Below are positions 1 through 9,097 of a DNA stretch of 64,000 nt, piece by piece. Source of the stretch: Pseudoxanthomonas beigongshangi (GTDB lineage Bacteria; Pseudomonadota; Gammaproteobacteria; Xanthomonadales; Xanthomonadaceae); the NCBI RefSeq assembly GCF_016820515.1, contig NZ_JADHDV010000001.1:273248-337247 (forward strand), written 5' to 3'. The notes under the pieces were generated by a model. It was not told the origin of the DNA, ran no database searches, and saw only the letters and a list, made by a program, of their open reading frames with translations. The stretch's first letter is position 1, and every line of letters begins with the position of its first letter. Made by a program: the position numbers and the translations under genes.

Positions 1-765
1 GCGGCCGCGCTGTCGGACGAGGAATACGAGCGGCTGCTGCGCGTGGCGGTGGAAATCCTCGGCGGCCGCATTCCCGTGCTGGCCGGTACCGGGCAGATGA
101 ACACCGCCAAGACCATCGCCCAGACCCGCCGCGCGCAGGTCGCCGGCGCCGACTATGCGCTGGTGGTCACTCCGCCTTACGTGCGTCCCACCCAGGCCGG
201 CCTGGTCGCGCATTACCGCGCGGTGGCCGAGCAGGGCGGCCTGCCGGTGGTCCTGTACAACGTGCCGGGCCGCACCGGTTGCGATCTGTTGCCGGAGACG
301 GTGGCCCAGCTTGCGCCGCACCCGCACATCATCGGCATCAAGGAAGCCCGTTCCGAGCCCGAGCGCATGACCGCGCTGCTGGCGCTGCGCAACGACGGTT
401 TCGTGATCCTCAGCGGCGACGATCCCACCGCCGGCCGCGCCATGCTGGCCGGTGCCGACGGACTGATCTCGGTCGGCTCCAACGCACTGCCGCGCACCTT
501 CCGCAGGCTGTGCGATCGCGCCCGCGCCGGAGATGCCGCGGCGGTCGCCGCGCTCGACGCCGAACTCGGCGACATCTATGGCTTCCTCGGGGTGGAATCC
601 AATCCCATCCCGGTCAAGGCGCTGCTGCAGCGCCAGGATGTCGGCAGCGGGCTGCGCCTGCCGCTGCTGCCGCTGTCCGAGGCCCACCACGACACCGCGA
701 ACCGTCTGGCCGAACAGGCGAGCCGGCTCGAAGAACAATCCAGCCGCGAAACGATCGCGGCCTGA
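1..765 (+). CDS. dapA: 4-hydroxy-tetrahydrodipicolinate synthase, 5' end cut by window
   Basis: Condenses pyruvate with aspartate semialdehyde, the first step committed to lysine and diaminopimelate. The frame is open from base 1, so the gene starts before the window; about 254 of the usual 290 residues are present and the N-terminal pyruvate-binding GTTGE region is missing. Visible family marks are [10 protein letters not shown], the YNVPGR motif with the catalytic tyrosine (visible residue 86) and the Schiff-base lysine in GIKEA (visible residue 114). The short lipoprotein gene follows after 15 bp, as bamC follows dapA in E. coli. The substrate-producing enzyme gene, asd, lies elsewhere in the window near 50 kb. 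Confidence 0.96.
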   Translation, partial: AAALSDEEYERLLRVAVEILGGRIPVLAGTGQMNTAKTIAQTRRAQVAGADYALVVTPPYVRPTQAGLVAHYRAVAEQGGLPVVLYNVPGRTGCDLLPETVAQLAPHPHIIGIKEARSEPERMTALLALRNDGFVILSGDDPTAGRAMLAGADGLISVGSNALPRTFRRLCDRARAGDAAAVAALDAELGDIYGFLGVESNPIPVKALLQRQDVGSGLRLPLLPLSEAHHDTANRLAEQASRLEEQSSRETIAA

Positions 766-780
766 ACCCAGGAGAACACC

Positions 781-1305
781 ATGCGTTTTTCGCCTTCGCT
801 CATGCGTCCGCTCGCCCTCGCGCTGCTGGCCGTTTCCGTGGCCGGCGGCCTGTCGGGCTGCAAGTGGTTCAGCAAGAAGGGCGCCAAGGGCGACTATGCG
901 CTGAGCCCGGAAATGCGTCCGCTGGAAGTCCCGCCGGATCTCAACCTGCCCAGCACCGCCGGCGCGATGAACCTGCCGGCCACCGCTTCGCAGGTGCAGT
1001 CGCAAGGCCAGGGCAGCGCGCCGGCCGCCGCTTCCAACACCGGTTTCAACGCCACCGGTAGCCGCGACGAGGTGTTCACCAAGGTCGGCGACGCGCTCGG
1101 TGGTATCGAAGGCGTGACCATCGCCAGCCGCGCGCAGCTGCTGGGCACCTACGACGTGAACTACGAAGGCAGCAACTTCCTGGTGCGCGTGGTCGGTGTC
1201 CAGGCCGGCGCCTATGTCTCGGCCGTGGATCCGCGCGGCCTGCCCGCGCAGGGTGACGCGCCGACCAAGCTGATCGCCGCGCTCAAGGCCAAGCTCGGCA
1301 ACTGA
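781..1305 (+). CDS. bamC: BamC-like outer membrane lipoprotein, short form
   Basis: A 174-residue lipoprotein. Residues 1-26 form a signal peptide ending in a lipobox (LSGC), so the mature protein should be acylated at that cysteine and sorted to the outer membrane. Residues 38-55 contain YALSPEMRPLEVPPDL, which resembles the extended N-terminal segment by which BamC lies on BamD in the beta-barrel assembly machine. Only one globular domain follows (roughly 95-172), whereas E. coli BamC has two and about 344 residues. The position directly after dapA matches the E. coli dapA-bamC order. Assignment rests on the motif and synteny; the function of the short form is inferred. Confidence 0.75.
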   Translation: MRFSPSLMRPLALALLAVSVAGGLSGCKWFSKKGAKGDYALSPEMRPLEVPPDLNLPSTAGAMNLPATASQVQSQGQGSAPAAASNTGFNATGSRDEVFTKVGDALGGIEGVTIASRAQLLGTYDVNYEGSNFLVRVVGVQAGAYVSAVDPRGLPAQGDAPTKLIAALKAKLGN

Positions 1306-1327
1306 GCCCAGGCATCGCCTGAAACGG

Positions 1328-1352
1328 AAAAGGCGCCGCAAGGCGCCTTTTT
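1328..1352. terminator. Bidirectional intrinsic terminator between bamC and fdxA
   Basis: A ten-base perfect inverted repeat (AAAAGGCGCC, loop GCAA, GGCGCCTTTT) flanked by A and T runs lies between two convergent genes, so it can end transcription from both sides. Confidence 0.85.
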
Positions 1353-1407
1353 CATACCCGTCGCGCGCGGCGCGGGGCGGATTCGCCGGCGTGCCGGCGC
1401 GTGGCGA

Positions 1408-1731
1408 TCAACGTTCCAGCAGCGGCAGCTTGCCGGGCTTGCCTTCCCATTCCTTGGCGTCGGGCAGCGGTTCCTTGCGGGTGGTGATCACCGGCCAGGC
1501 CCGCGACAGCTCCGCGTTCAACTGCACGTAGTTTTCCTGCCCGGCGGGGACGTCGTCCTCCGGATAGATCGCGTTGATCGGGCATTCCGGTTCGCACAGC
1601 GTGCAGTCGATGCACTCATCGGGATCGATCACCAGGAAGTTCGGACCCTCGTGGAAACAATCCACCGGGCAGACTTCCACGCAATCGGTGTACTTGCATT
1701 TGATGCAGTTCTCGGTGACGACGAAGGGCAT
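1408..1731 (-). CDS. fdxA: 7Fe (3Fe-4S/4Fe-4S) ferredoxin
   Basis: A 107-residue soluble ferredoxin that carries electrons for unknown partners. The N-terminal cysteine set [17 protein letters not shown] and the second set [12 protein letters not shown] fit the FdxA type, with one 3Fe-4S and one 4Fe-4S cluster. The C-terminal tail (about residues 60-107) is the usual family extension. It is a single gene convergent with bamC and separated from it by a hairpin terminator. A 12-bp perfect palindrome lies about 50 bp upstream of its start. Length and motifs match the family throughout. Confidence 0.95.
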   Translation of the reverse strand: MPFVVTENCIKCKYTDCVEVCPVDCFHEGPNFLVIDPDECIDCTLCEPECPINAIYPEDDVPAGQENYVQLNAELSRAWPVITTRKEPLPDAKEWEGKPGKLPLLER

Positions 1732-2052
1732 TGGCAGAACATCAAAACGGAAAACCCGACAAGTTTAATGCAACGCACTCATCCGGATGACATTGATTGC
1801 GTTTTGCGTCCCAGGAGCGTCGCCGGGCTCCCGGCCCGGCCTGGAGTGGTGCCGGGCAAGCGCAGGAAGCGGGCGGCGGATACGGGTGTCGACAGGTCAG
1901 CGCGGGCGCCGATTCGTTCCGTTTCTTGCGAATCGATGCGGTCTCGAAGTCCTATTGTCTCGAAATTGGAACAGCCCATTGGCCGGCGGCCCGTTTATCC
2001 TGCGCGGGCGGAACCACATCCTTTCGCCAACGTTTCCCGTGGAGGTTCCCCG
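1732..2052. other. Intergenic region between fdxA and the pirin gene
   Basis: The 321 bp hold the divergent upstream regions of fdxA and the pirin gene. The only structured element I see is the perfect palindrome TCATCCGGATGA at 1779-1790, on the fdxA side. A GGAGG ribosome binding site at 2041-2045 serves the pirin start at 2053. A long open frame runs into this region from the pirin gene, but it lacks a good start and does not resemble any family. Confidence 0.6.
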
Positions 2053-2757
2053 ATGATCACCCTGCGTCCGGCCGCCGAGCGCGGCCACGCCAACCATGGC
2101 TGGCTGGATTCCTGGCACAGCTTCTCGTTCGCCGGCTATTACGACGACAACCACGTGCACTGGGGCCCGCTGCGGGTCATCAACGAGGATCGCGTGGAAG
2201 CCGGGCGCGGTTTCGGCCAGCACGGGCACCGCGACATGGAAATCATCAGCTACGTGCTGGAAGGCGCATTGGGCCACAAGGATTCGATGGGCAACGCGTC
2301 CAGCATCGTGCCGGGCGACGTGCAGCGGATGAGCGCCGGCACCGGCGTGCAGCATTCGGAATTCAATTACAGCGAATCCGGCACCACCCATTTCCTGCAG
2401 ATCTGGATCATCCCGGACCGCCAGGGCATACCGCCTTCCTATGAGCAGAAGGCGTTTTCCGCCCAGGAAAAGCAGGGCCACCTGCGCCTGATCGCCAGCC
2501 CGGACGGCGCGGACGGTTCGGTGGGCATCCATCAGGACGCGCGCGTCTACGCCGGCCTGTTCGACGGCGACGAGAAAGCCGAACTGCGCCTGGCCGAGGG
2601 CCGGCTCGGGTACGTGCATGTCGCCCGCGGCGAGCTGACCGTCAATGGTCATGCGCTGGCGGCCGGCGATGCCCTGCTGTACGACGGCGAGCCGCTGGTC
2701 ACCGTCGCCGGCGGCCGCAGCGCGGAAGTGCTGGTGTTCGATCTGCCGAGGATCTGA
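2053..2757 (+). CDS. Pirin family protein (quercetin 2,3-dioxygenase-like)
   Basis: A 234-residue bicupin of the pirin/YhhW family. Bacterial members bind a metal and some cleave quercetin in vitro; the natural substrate is usually unknown. The N-terminal cupin carries [19 protein letters not shown], holding the metal-binding histidines, and GTGVQHSE holds a further histidine; a shorter C-terminal cupin follows from about residue 140. I chose the ATG at 2053 because it has GGAGG eight bases upstream and begins exactly where the family begins ([18 protein letters not shown]). No regulator gene lies next to it, although pirins are often paired with a divergent LysR gene. Confidence 0.9.
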   Translation: MITLRPAAERGHANHGWLDSWHSFSFAGYYDDNHVHWGPLRVINEDRVEAGRGFGQHGHRDMEIISYVLEGALGHKDSMGNASSIVPGDVQRMSAGTGVQHSEFNYSESGTTHFLQIWIIPDRQGIPPSYEQKAFSAQEKQGHLRLIASPDGADGSVGIHQDARVYAGLFDGDEKAELRLAEGRLGYVHVARGELTVNGHALAAGDALLYDGEPLVTVAGGRSAEVLVFDLPRI

Positions 2758-2890
2758 TCAGGGAATCTGCTCGGGGAGGCCGGGCCGGACCGCGGCTGGC
2801 ATCGCGCCATCCGCGGCGCCCGGGCGGAAGTGGGATAATGCCGGGCGACCGCTCCAGCCCCGTTTCCACTTGCCCGGACATTCCCGCTCC

Positions 2891-4000
2891 ATGTCGCACC
2901 GTCACTGGGTGGCCGCGTCCATCCGCAGGATCGAAGCCGATTTCAACCGTTCGGCCGACACCCATCTGATTCCGCTGTCGCTGCCGGGCTATCCGGACAT
3001 CGATTTCTATTTCAAGGACGAATCCAGCCATCCCACCGGCAGCCTCAAGCACCGGCTGGCGCGCTCGCTGTTCCTGTACGCGCTCGCCAACGGCTGGCTG
3101 CGCGAGGGCGCGCCGGTCATCGAGGCGTCCAGCGGATCCACGGCGGTGTCGGAGGCCTACTTCGCGCGCCTGCTCGGCTTGCCGTTCATCGCGGTGATTC
3201 CGGCCAGCACTTCGCCGGAGAAAATCGCCGCGATCGAATTCCAGGGCGGTCGCTGCCACCTGATCGAACGCGCCTGCGATCTCGACGATGCCTCGCGCCA
3301 GCTCGCGCGCGAGACCGGCGGGCATTTCATGGATCAGTTCACCTACGCCGAGCGCGCCACCGACTGGCGCGCCAACAACAACATCGCCGAATCGATTTTC
3401 AAGCAGATGGCGGCCGAACCGCACCCGGAGCCGGCCTGGATCGTCTGCAGCCCCGGTACCGGCGGCACCGCCGCCACCCTCGGCCGCTATGTGCGCTACC
3501 GCCAGCACGCCACCGACATCCTGTGCGCGGATCCGGAAATCTCGATGTTCTACGACGGCTACCGGGAAGCACTGGCCGGCCGGCCGTGGCGCGAGCTGTC
3601 CAGCACCGGCGGTTCGCGCATCGAGGGCATCGGCCGGCCACGGGTGGAAGCCAGCTTCCTGCCCAGTTGCGTGGACGCGATGGTCAAGGTGCCGGACGCG
3701 CTGTCGCTGGCCGCGATGCGAGAGGTCAGCGCGCGGCTGGGACGCCGGGTCGGCGGTTCCACCGGCACCAACTTCGTCGGCGTGCTGTGGGCAGCGCAGC
3801 GGATGAAACAAGCTGGACGCGCGGGTTCGATCGTGACCATCCTGTGCGATGCCGGCGAGCGCTACGCGCACAGCTACTACGCCCCGGCGTGGTACGCGGA
3901 CAACGGCATCGAGGTGAGCGGCAGCGATGCGGCGATCGCCGCCGCCACCGCCGGCGGGGAGCTGCCGGATCTGCCCTGGACGGCGCAGGCCGCGGCCTGA
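2891..4000 (+). CDS. Cds1-like PLP-dependent cysteine synthase family protein
   Basis: A 369-residue fold-type II PLP enzyme. The PLP lysine is in [10 protein letters not shown] (about residue 53), and the substrate loop [12 protein letters not shown] and the phosphate-binding [14 protein letters not shown] follow in family order. This form, with [11 protein letters not shown] and a long C-terminal region, resembles Cds1-type L-cysteine desulfhydrases, which release sulfide, pyruvate and ammonia from cysteine, more than CysK/CysM, which make cysteine. The start at 2891 is preceded by a likely -10 (GATAAT, 2834-2839). The next gene, oligopeptidase A, is 102 bp downstream. The exact reaction cannot be fixed from sequence alone. 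Confidence 0.8.
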   Translation: MSHRHWVAASIRRIEADFNRSADTHLIPLSLPGYPDIDFYFKDESSHPTGSLKHRLARSLFLYALANGWLREGAPVIEASSGSTAVSEAYFARLLGLPFIAVIPASTSPEKIAAIEFQGGRCHLIERACDLDDASRQLARETGGHFMDQFTYAERATDWRANNNIAESIFKQMAAEPHPEPAWIVCSPGTGGTAATLGRYVRYRQHATDILCADPEISMFYDGYREALAGRPWRELSSTGGSRIEGIGRPRVEASFLPSCVDAMVKVPDALSLAAMREVSARLGRRVGGSTGTNFVGVLWAAQRMKQAGRAGSIVTILCDAGERYAHSYYAPAWYADNGIEVSGSDAAIAAATAGGELPDLPWTAQAAA

Positions 4001-4102
4001 ACGACATCGCGCCGGCGCGGGCGCACGCTTGCATCCGCCCCGGTCGCCTCCACTCTGGAAGGATACTTCCGCCTTCCGACGGCTGATTCCAGGAGCCCCG
4101 AC

Positions 4103-6136
4103 GTGACCCTTCCGCTGCTCGATTTTTCCGGCCTGCCGCGTTTCGACGCGATCAAACCCGATCAGATCACGCCCGCCATCGACCAGTTGCTGGCCGAGGC
4201 GGACGCGGCGGTGAAGCGGGCCGAAACGATCGCGCCGGTGAGCTGGGAGAGCTTCGTGGTGCCGCTGGACGACGCCACCGAGCGGCTGTACCGGGCCTGG
4301 GGCCAGGTCACCCACCTGCAGGCCGTGGTCAACACGCCGGAACTGCGCGAGGCCTACAACGCCAACCTGCCCAAGGTCACCCGATTCGGCAGCGCGCTGG
4401 GGCAGAACCTGGCGCTGTACGCGCAATACAAGGCACTGGCGCAGTCGCCCGAAGCGAAGGATTACGACGCCGCGCGGCGCAAGGCGCTGGAAAACGCGTT
4501 GCGCGATTTCCGCCTCGGCGGCGCCGAACTGGACGAGGCCGGCAAGGCCCGCTTCACCGCCATCCGCGAGGAACTGTCGGCGTTGGCGGCGAAGTTCTCC
4601 AACAACGTGCTGGACGCGACCGATGCGTGGGCGCTCTACGTCGAAGACGAATCGCGGCTGGCGGGCCTGCCGGCCGACGTGCTGGCGGCCGCCCGTGCGC
4701 AGGCGGAAAAGGACGGGCGCGCCGGCTGGAAGTTGACCCTGCAGATGCCGTGCTACCTGCCGGTGCAGACCTATGCCGAGGATCGTGGCCTGCGCGAACA
4801 GCTCTACCGCGCCAGCGCCGTGCGCGCCTCCGAACTGGGCGACGACGCCGGGCTCGACAACAGCGCGCTGATCGATCGCATCCTGGCGCTGCGCACCGAA
4901 CTGGCGGCGTTGCTCGGGTTCGCCAGCTACGCGGACTATTCGGTCGCCACCAAGATGGCCGACAGTCCGCAGGCGGTGCTGGCGTTCCTGCGCGATCTCG
5001 GCGCACGCGCGCTGCCGCACGCGCGGCGCGATCGCGCGGAACTGGAGGCGTTCGCCAGGGACGAGCTCGGACTGGACGATCTGCAGGCCTGGGATCTGGC
5101 CTGGGCCAGCGAGAAGCTCAAGCAGGCGCGCTACAGCTATTCCGGGCAGGAAGTGAAGCAATACTTCACCGAGCCGAAGGTACTGGCCGGCCTGTTCGAT
5201 CTCATCCATGCGCTGTACGGCCTGCGGGTCGAACCGGACCAGGCGCCGACCTGGCATCCGGACGTGCGCTTCTACCGGCTGGTCGGCGACGATGGCCAAC
5301 TGGTCGGCCAGTTCTATCTCGATCTCTACGCCCGCGAGGGCAAGCGCGGCGGCGCCTGGATGGACGATGGCCGCAACCGCCGCGAGCGCGGCGCGGGGCA
5401 GGGCGCGCAGACGCCGCTGGTGTACCTGGTCTGCAACTTCGGCCGTGGCGCCGAGGGCAAGCCGGCCACCTTCAGCCACAACGAAGTCACCACGCTGTTC
5501 CATGAAATGGGCCATGGCCTGCACCAGTTGCTGACCGCGATCGGCGAGCTGGCGGTCGCCGGCATCAACGGCGTGGAATGGGACGCGGTGGAGCTGCCCA
5601 GCCAGTTCATGGAGAACTTCTGCTGGGAGTGGGAGCGCGTGCGGGCGATGACCGCGCATGTGGACACCGGCGCACCGCTGCCGCGCGATCTGTTCGATCG
5701 GATGCTGGCGGCGAAGAACTTCCAGAGCGGCATGGCGACCGTGCGCCAACTGGAGTTCGGCCTGTTCGACATGCTGCTGCACGCCGGCGGCCTGGATCCG
5801 GCCGGCGACAGCGTGCTGGCGCTGCTGGAACGCGTGCGCGACGAGATCGCGGTGAACCGGCCGCCGAGCTGGAACCGCTTTCCGCACCAGTTCAGCCACA
5901 TCTTCGCCGGCGGCTACGCCGCCGGTTACTACAGCTACAAATGGGCCGAGGTGCTGAGCGCCGACGCCTACGCCGCGTTCGAGGAAACCCCGGGGCAACT
6001 GGCCGAAACCGGCGCGCGTTTCCGCCGGGAAGTGCTGGGACGGGGCGGCAGCCGCGGGGCGGCCGAGAACTTCCGCGCATTCCGCGGGCGCGAGCCACGC
6101 ATCGACGCGCTGCTGCGGCACAGCGGCATGGGCTAG
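4103..6136 (+). CDS. prlC: Oligopeptidase A (M3 family zinc metallopeptidase)
   Basis: A 677-residue cytoplasmic zinc peptidase that degrades short peptides, including cleaved signal peptides. The zinc site HEMGH is near residue 470 (TLFHEMGHGLHQLL), and the third ligand lies in GVEWDAVELPSQFMENF, downstream as usual in the M3 family. The late YAAGYYSYKWAEVLSADAY segment is also typical of PrlC/OpdA. The start is GTG with AGGAG eight bases upstream; the length matches E. coli PrlC (680). It stands alone, followed by the oppositely directed tRNA-Glu gene. Confidence 0.95.
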   Translation: MTLPLLDFSGLPRFDAIKPDQITPAIDQLLAEADAAVKRAETIAPVSWESFVVPLDDATERLYRAWGQVTHLQAVVNTPELREAYNANLPKVTRFGSALGQNLALYAQYKALAQSPEAKDYDAARRKALENALRDFRLGGAELDEAGKARFTAIREELSALAAKFSNNVLDATDAWALYVEDESRLAGLPADVLAAARAQAEKDGRAGWKLTLQMPCYLPVQTYAEDRGLREQLYRASAVRASELGDDAGLDNSALIDRILALRTELAALLGFASYADYSVATKMADSPQAVLAFLRDLGARALPHARRDRAELEAFARDELGLDDLQAWDLAWASEKLKQARYSYSGQEVKQYFTEPKVLAGLFDLIHALYGLRVEPDQAPTWHPDVRFYRLVGDDGQLVGQFYLDLYAREGKRGGAWMDDGRNRRERGAGQGAQTPLVYLVCNFGRGAEGKPATFSHNEVTTLFHEMGHGLHQLLTAIGELAVAGINGVEWDAVELPSQFMENFCWEWERVRAMTAHVDTGAPLPRDLFDRMLAAKNFQSGMATVRQLEFGLFDMLLHAGGLDPAGDSVLALLERVRDEIAVNRPPSWNRFPHQFSHIFAGGYAAGYYSYKWAEVLSADAYAAFEETPGQLAETGARFRREVLGRGGSRGAAENFRAFRGREPRIDALLRHSGMG

Positions 6137-6222
6137 GCGAGGGGAACGGCCGGCGGGTGTGCGGACGGAAAAGCCGCCGCCGGCGCCTCGGGAGCGGGTC
6201 CGCGAGGTGACTTCAGCCGGAA

Positions 6223-6297
6223 TGGCGCTCCCTAGGGGACTCGAACCCCTGTTTTAGCCTTGAGAGGGCCACGTCCTAACCACTAGACGAAGGGAGC
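6223..6297 (-). tRNA. tRNA-Glu (anticodon CTC), CCA encoded
   Basis: Read on the minus strand, the 7-bp acceptor stem (AGGGAGC paired with GCTCCCT) spans 6291-6297 and 6227-6233. The T arm is AGGGGTTCGAGTCCCCT and the anticodon loop reads CTCTCAA with anticodon CTC. A discriminator G and an encoded CCA complete the 3' end (6223-6226). The body strongly resembles E. coli tRNA-Glu. Length with CCA is 75 nt. Confidence 0.96.
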
Positions 6298-6324
6298 GTT
6301 TGGGTGATGCCGGCGAAGCGCATT

Positions 6325-6354
6325 AGTATAGGCGGCTACCCCGGCGTTCGGCAA
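6325..6354 (-). promoter_or_regulatory. Sigma-70 promoter of tRNA-Glu
   Basis: On the minus strand, TTGCCG (6349-6354) and TATACT (6325-6330) are separated by 18 bp. The -10 box ends 27 bp before the mature tRNA 5' end, giving a leader of about 20 nt. It overlaps the upstream region of the divergent pcnB gene. Confidence 0.7.
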
Positions 6355-6397
6355 TCGCCCGCCCCGGGGCACGAGACCACCTGACGGAACCGCCACC

Positions 6398-7720
6398 ATT
6401 ACCCCGAACACCGCCCTGCGCATCATTCCCCGCGACCAGCACCCGATCTCGCGCAAGGACATCAGTCCCAATGCCCTGCGCGTGCTGTACCGGCTGCGCG
6501 ATGCGGGCTTCGCCGGCTATCTGGTCGGCGGCGCCGTGCGCGACCTGCTGGTCGGCGGGCATCCCAAGGACTTCGATGTCGCCACCGACGCCACCCCGGA
6601 GCAGGTCAAGCAGTTGTTCCGCAACTGCCGCCTGATCGGCCGCCGGTTCCGGCTGGCGCACGTGGTGTTCGGCAGCGAGATCATCGAAGTCGCCACCTTC
6701 CGCGCCAACAGCGACGATGGCAGCGGCGATCGCGAAATGGAGAACGGCCGGCTGGTCCGCGACAACGTCTACGGCACCGTCGAGGACGACGCGGTGCGCC
6801 GCGACTTCACCGCCAACGCGCTGTACTACGCCATCGAGGATTTCTCGGTGCGCGATTACGTTGGCGGATTCGAGGACGTGCAGGCGCGCACGTTGCGGTT
6901 GATCGGCGATCCCGAGCAGCGTTACCGCGAGGATCCGGTGCGCATGCTGCGCGCGGTGCGGTTGGCGGCCAAGCTGGATTTCTCGATCGAGACGGCGACC
7001 GCCGAACCGATCGCGCGGCTGGCCTCGCTGCTGTCCGACGCGGCGCCCGCGCGCCTGTTCGAGGAAATCCTCAAACTGTTCCTGTCCGGCCACGCGGTGG
7101 CCAGCTTCGAGGGCCTGGAACGGTTCGGCCTGCTCGCCGTGCTGCTGCCGGAAACCGCGGCGGCGCTGGCTTCCAATCGCAGCGGAGCGCTGCGGCGCAT
7201 GCTGATCGAGGGCCTGGCTGGCACCGATCGACGGGTGGCCAACGACGAGCCGGTGTCGCCGGCGTTCCTGTTCGCGCTGCTGCTGTGGCCGGCGTACTGC
7301 CGCGCCCTGATGGCGCTGCAGGCGCAGGGCGTGCACGCGGAGGAGGCGCAGCGCCGCGCCGCCGATCGGGTGACCCTGCACCAGCTCAACACGGTCGCGC
7401 TGCCGCGCCGGTTCTCGCTGCCGATGCAGGAGATCTGGCTGCTGCAGACCCGCTTCGGCAACCGCCAGCGCAAGCGGGTCATGCGCCTGCTGACCCATCC
7501 ACGCTTCCGCGCCGCGTTCGATTTCCTGGTGCTGCGCCTGTCCGCGTCCAGCGAGCACGCCGAGGACGTGGCGTTCTGGCGCGAAGCGCAGGCGCAGTCG
7601 CCCGAGGCGCTGGCCAGCGCGCTGGTGTCCGCCGCCGGCAACCCGGACGAGGAGGGCGGTCCACAGGGCCGTCGTCGTCGCCGTCGCCGTCGCCGCAGCA
7701 GCGCCGCCTCGCCGGAATGA
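6398..7720 (+). CDS. pcnB: Poly(A) polymerase I, apparent ATT start
   Basis: Adds poly(A) tails to RNA 3' ends and so promotes their decay. The nucleotidyltransferase core shows LVGGAVRDLLVGG and DFDVATDATPEQ (about residues 42-66), then the RRDFTANALYY and RYREDPVRMLRAVR motifs. The tail is a run of arginines ([13 protein letters not shown]), probably an RNA-binding end. The conserved N-terminal segment RIIPRDQHPISRKDISPNAL is encoded upstream of the first GTG (6482). In that frame back to the stop at 6329-6331 there is no ATG, GTG, TTG or CTG; the only usable codon is ATT at 6398. E. coli pcnB is known to start at AUU, so this start is credible. It heads the folK-pan operon and overlaps the tRNA-Glu promoter region. 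Length would be 440 residues. Confidence 0.92.
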   Translation: MTPNTALRIIPRDQHPISRKDISPNALRVLYRLRDAGFAGYLVGGAVRDLLVGGHPKDFDVATDATPEQVKQLFRNCRLIGRRFRLAHVVFGSEIIEVATFRANSDDGSGDREMENGRLVRDNVYGTVEDDAVRRDFTANALYYAIEDFSVRDYVGGFEDVQARTLRLIGDPEQRYREDPVRMLRAVRLAAKLDFSIETATAEPIARLASLLSDAAPARLFEEILKLFLSGHAVASFEGLERFGLLAVLLPETAAALASNRSGALRRMLIEGLAGTDRRVANDEPVSPAFLFALLLWPAYCRALMALQAQGVHAEEAQRRAADRVTLHQLNTVALPRRFSLPMQEIWLLQTRFGNRQRKRVMRLLTHPRFRAAFDFLVLRLSASSEHAEDVAFWREAQAQSPEALASALVSAAGNPDEEGGPQGRRRRRRRRRSSAASPE

Positions 7721-7730
7721 ACCGGCCGAG

Positions 7731-8222
7731 ATGACAGCGCCGGGCGAGGCGTTCGTCGGCCTGGGCGCGAACCTGGGGGATGCCCGGGCCACCCTGCTGG
7801 CCGCCGCCGCGCGCCTGGCGCGGCTGCCGGACACCGAATGCGTGGCGGTGTCGCGGCTCTACCGCACGCCGGCCTGGGGCCTGGAGGCGCAGCCGGACTT
7901 CATCAATGCGGTGGCGATGCTGCGTACTTCGCTGGAACCGCTGGCGCTGCTGGAACACCTGCTGGCGATCGAACGCGAGTTCGGCAGGGATCGCGCCCGC
8001 GAACAGCGCTGGGGACCGCGGCGCCTGGATCTGGACCTGCTGTTGTTCGGCGATCGGGTGCTGGACGTGCCCGGCCTGCAACTGCCGCATCCACGCCTGC
8101 ACGAGCGCGCCTTCGCGCTGGTGCCGTTGCTGGAACTGGCGCCGGACATCCGGATTCCGGGCGTCGGTTACGCGCGGGATGCAGTGTCCGGCCTGGAAAG
8201 CTCGAATATCCAGCCGTTATGA
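7731..8222 (+). CDS. folK: 2-amino-4-hydroxy-6-hydroxymethyldihydropteridine diphosphokinase
   Basis: Transfers pyrophosphate from ATP to 6-hydroxymethyl-7,8-dihydropterin in folate synthesis. The 163-residue protein begins with the family motif VGLGANLGDA and carries SRLYRTPAWG, the arginine-rich EQRWGPRRLDLDLLLFG with the metal-binding aspartates, and LPHPRLHERAF. It starts 10 bp after pcnB and is followed 17 bp later by panB, which indicates a common transcript. The length is normal for HPPK. Confidence 0.96.
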   Translation: MTAPGEAFVGLGANLGDARATLLAAAARLARLPDTECVAVSRLYRTPAWGLEAQPDFINAVAMLRTSLEPLALLEHLLAIEREFGRDRAREQRWGPRRLDLDLLLFGDRVLDVPGLQLPHPRLHERAFALVPLLELAPDIRIPGVGYARDAVSGLESSNIQPL

Positions 8223-8239
8223 GCGGATAATGCATCCCC

Positions 8240-9052
8240 ATGAGCACTCACGCCGATAGCAAGCCCTGGACCGTTCCCGCCCTGGCCGAGGCCAAGCGGG
8301 ACGGACGCAAGCTGGTCATGCTGACCGCCTACGACGCCGGTTTCGCCCGGGTCTTCGATGCCAACGGCGCCGACCTGATCCTGGTCGGTGATTCGCTGGG
8401 CATGGTGGTGCAGGGGCATGACTCGACCCTGCCGGTGACCACTTCCGATATCGCCTACCACACTGCAGCGGTGGCGCGCGGACTGAACCGCGCGCTGCTG
8501 ATCAGCGATCTGCCGTTCCAGTCCGACGCCACGCCCGAACGCGCGCTGGACGCCTCCATCGCGCTGCTGCAGGCCGGTGCCGAGATGGTCAAACTGGAAG
8601 GCGCGGGCCATAAGCTGGACGTGATCCGCTTCCTGAGCGAGCGCGACATTCCGGTCTGCGCGCACCTGGGCCTGACCCCGCAGTCGGTGCTCAAGTTCGG
8701 CGGCTACAAGGTGCAGGGCCGTGACGAAGCCGCCGCCGCGCGCCTGCGCGCCGATGCGCGCGCGGTGGCCGAGGCCGGCGCGGCGCTGCTGGTGCTGGAA
8801 TGCGTGCCGTCGGCGCTGGCCGCGTCCATCACCGCGGACATCGCCATCCCGACCATCGGCATCGGCGCCGGCCCGGGCTGCGACGGGCAGGTGCTGGTGC
8901 TGCACGATTTCCTCGGCCTGGACACCGGCCATCGCCGGCCCAAGTTCGTCAAGGATTTCCTGGCCGAAGGCGGTTCGATCGCCGGCGCCGTGCGCGCCTA
9001 TGCCGACGCGGTGCGCGACGGCAGCTTCCCCGACGCCAGCCACTCCTACTGA
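8240..9052 (+). CDS. panB: 3-methyl-2-oxobutanoate hydroxymethyltransferase
   Basis: Makes ketopantoate from alpha-ketoisovalerate and methylene-tetrahydrofolate, the first step of pantothenate synthesis. The 270-residue TIM-barrel protein shows [14 protein letters not shown], the metal-site region [20 protein letters not shown] and the catalytic segment [22 protein letters not shown]. The folate cofactor links it to the folK gene upstream. A -10-like GATAAT (8226-8231) lies just eight bases before the start, so an additional internal promoter giving a nearly leaderless transcript is possible. Confidence 0.97.
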   Translation: MSTHADSKPWTVPALAEAKRDGRKLVMLTAYDAGFARVFDANGADLILVGDSLGMVVQGHDSTLPVTTSDIAYHTAAVARGLNRALLISDLPFQSDATPERALDASIALLQAGAEMVKLEGAGHKLDVIRFLSERDIPVCAHLGLTPQSVLKFGGYKVQGRDEAAAARLRADARAVAEAGAALLVLECVPSALAASITADIAIPTIGIGAGPGCDGQVLVLHDFLGLDTGHRRPKFVKDFLAEGGSIAGAVRAYADAVRDGSFPDASHSY

Positions 9053-9097
9053 GCCGCGCACCGCGCGGCGATCCAGCGGACTTCTGCGGACAACTTC

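Noticed and set aside
1651..2052. Upstream extension of the pirin gene by about 134 codons.
   Set aside because: It overlaps fdxA on the other strand, has no family similarity, and the ATG at 2053 has a strong ribosome site and the family N-terminus.
2699..6121. A very long minus-strand open frame (about 1140 codons) opposite the Cds1-like and prlC genes.
   Set aside because: It is a mirror of GC-rich coding DNA, rich in Arg, Ala, Gly and His, with no family motif; the plus strand carries two clear enzymes.
6482..6484. GTG 6482 as start of pcnB.
   Set aside because: It would remove the conserved RIIPRDQHPISRKDISPNAL segment, which is encoded in frame directly upstream.
7669..7720. Arginine run at the pcnB end as a sign of a frameshift.
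   Set aside because: The frame ends normally before folK, and basic tails are common in poly(A) polymerases.
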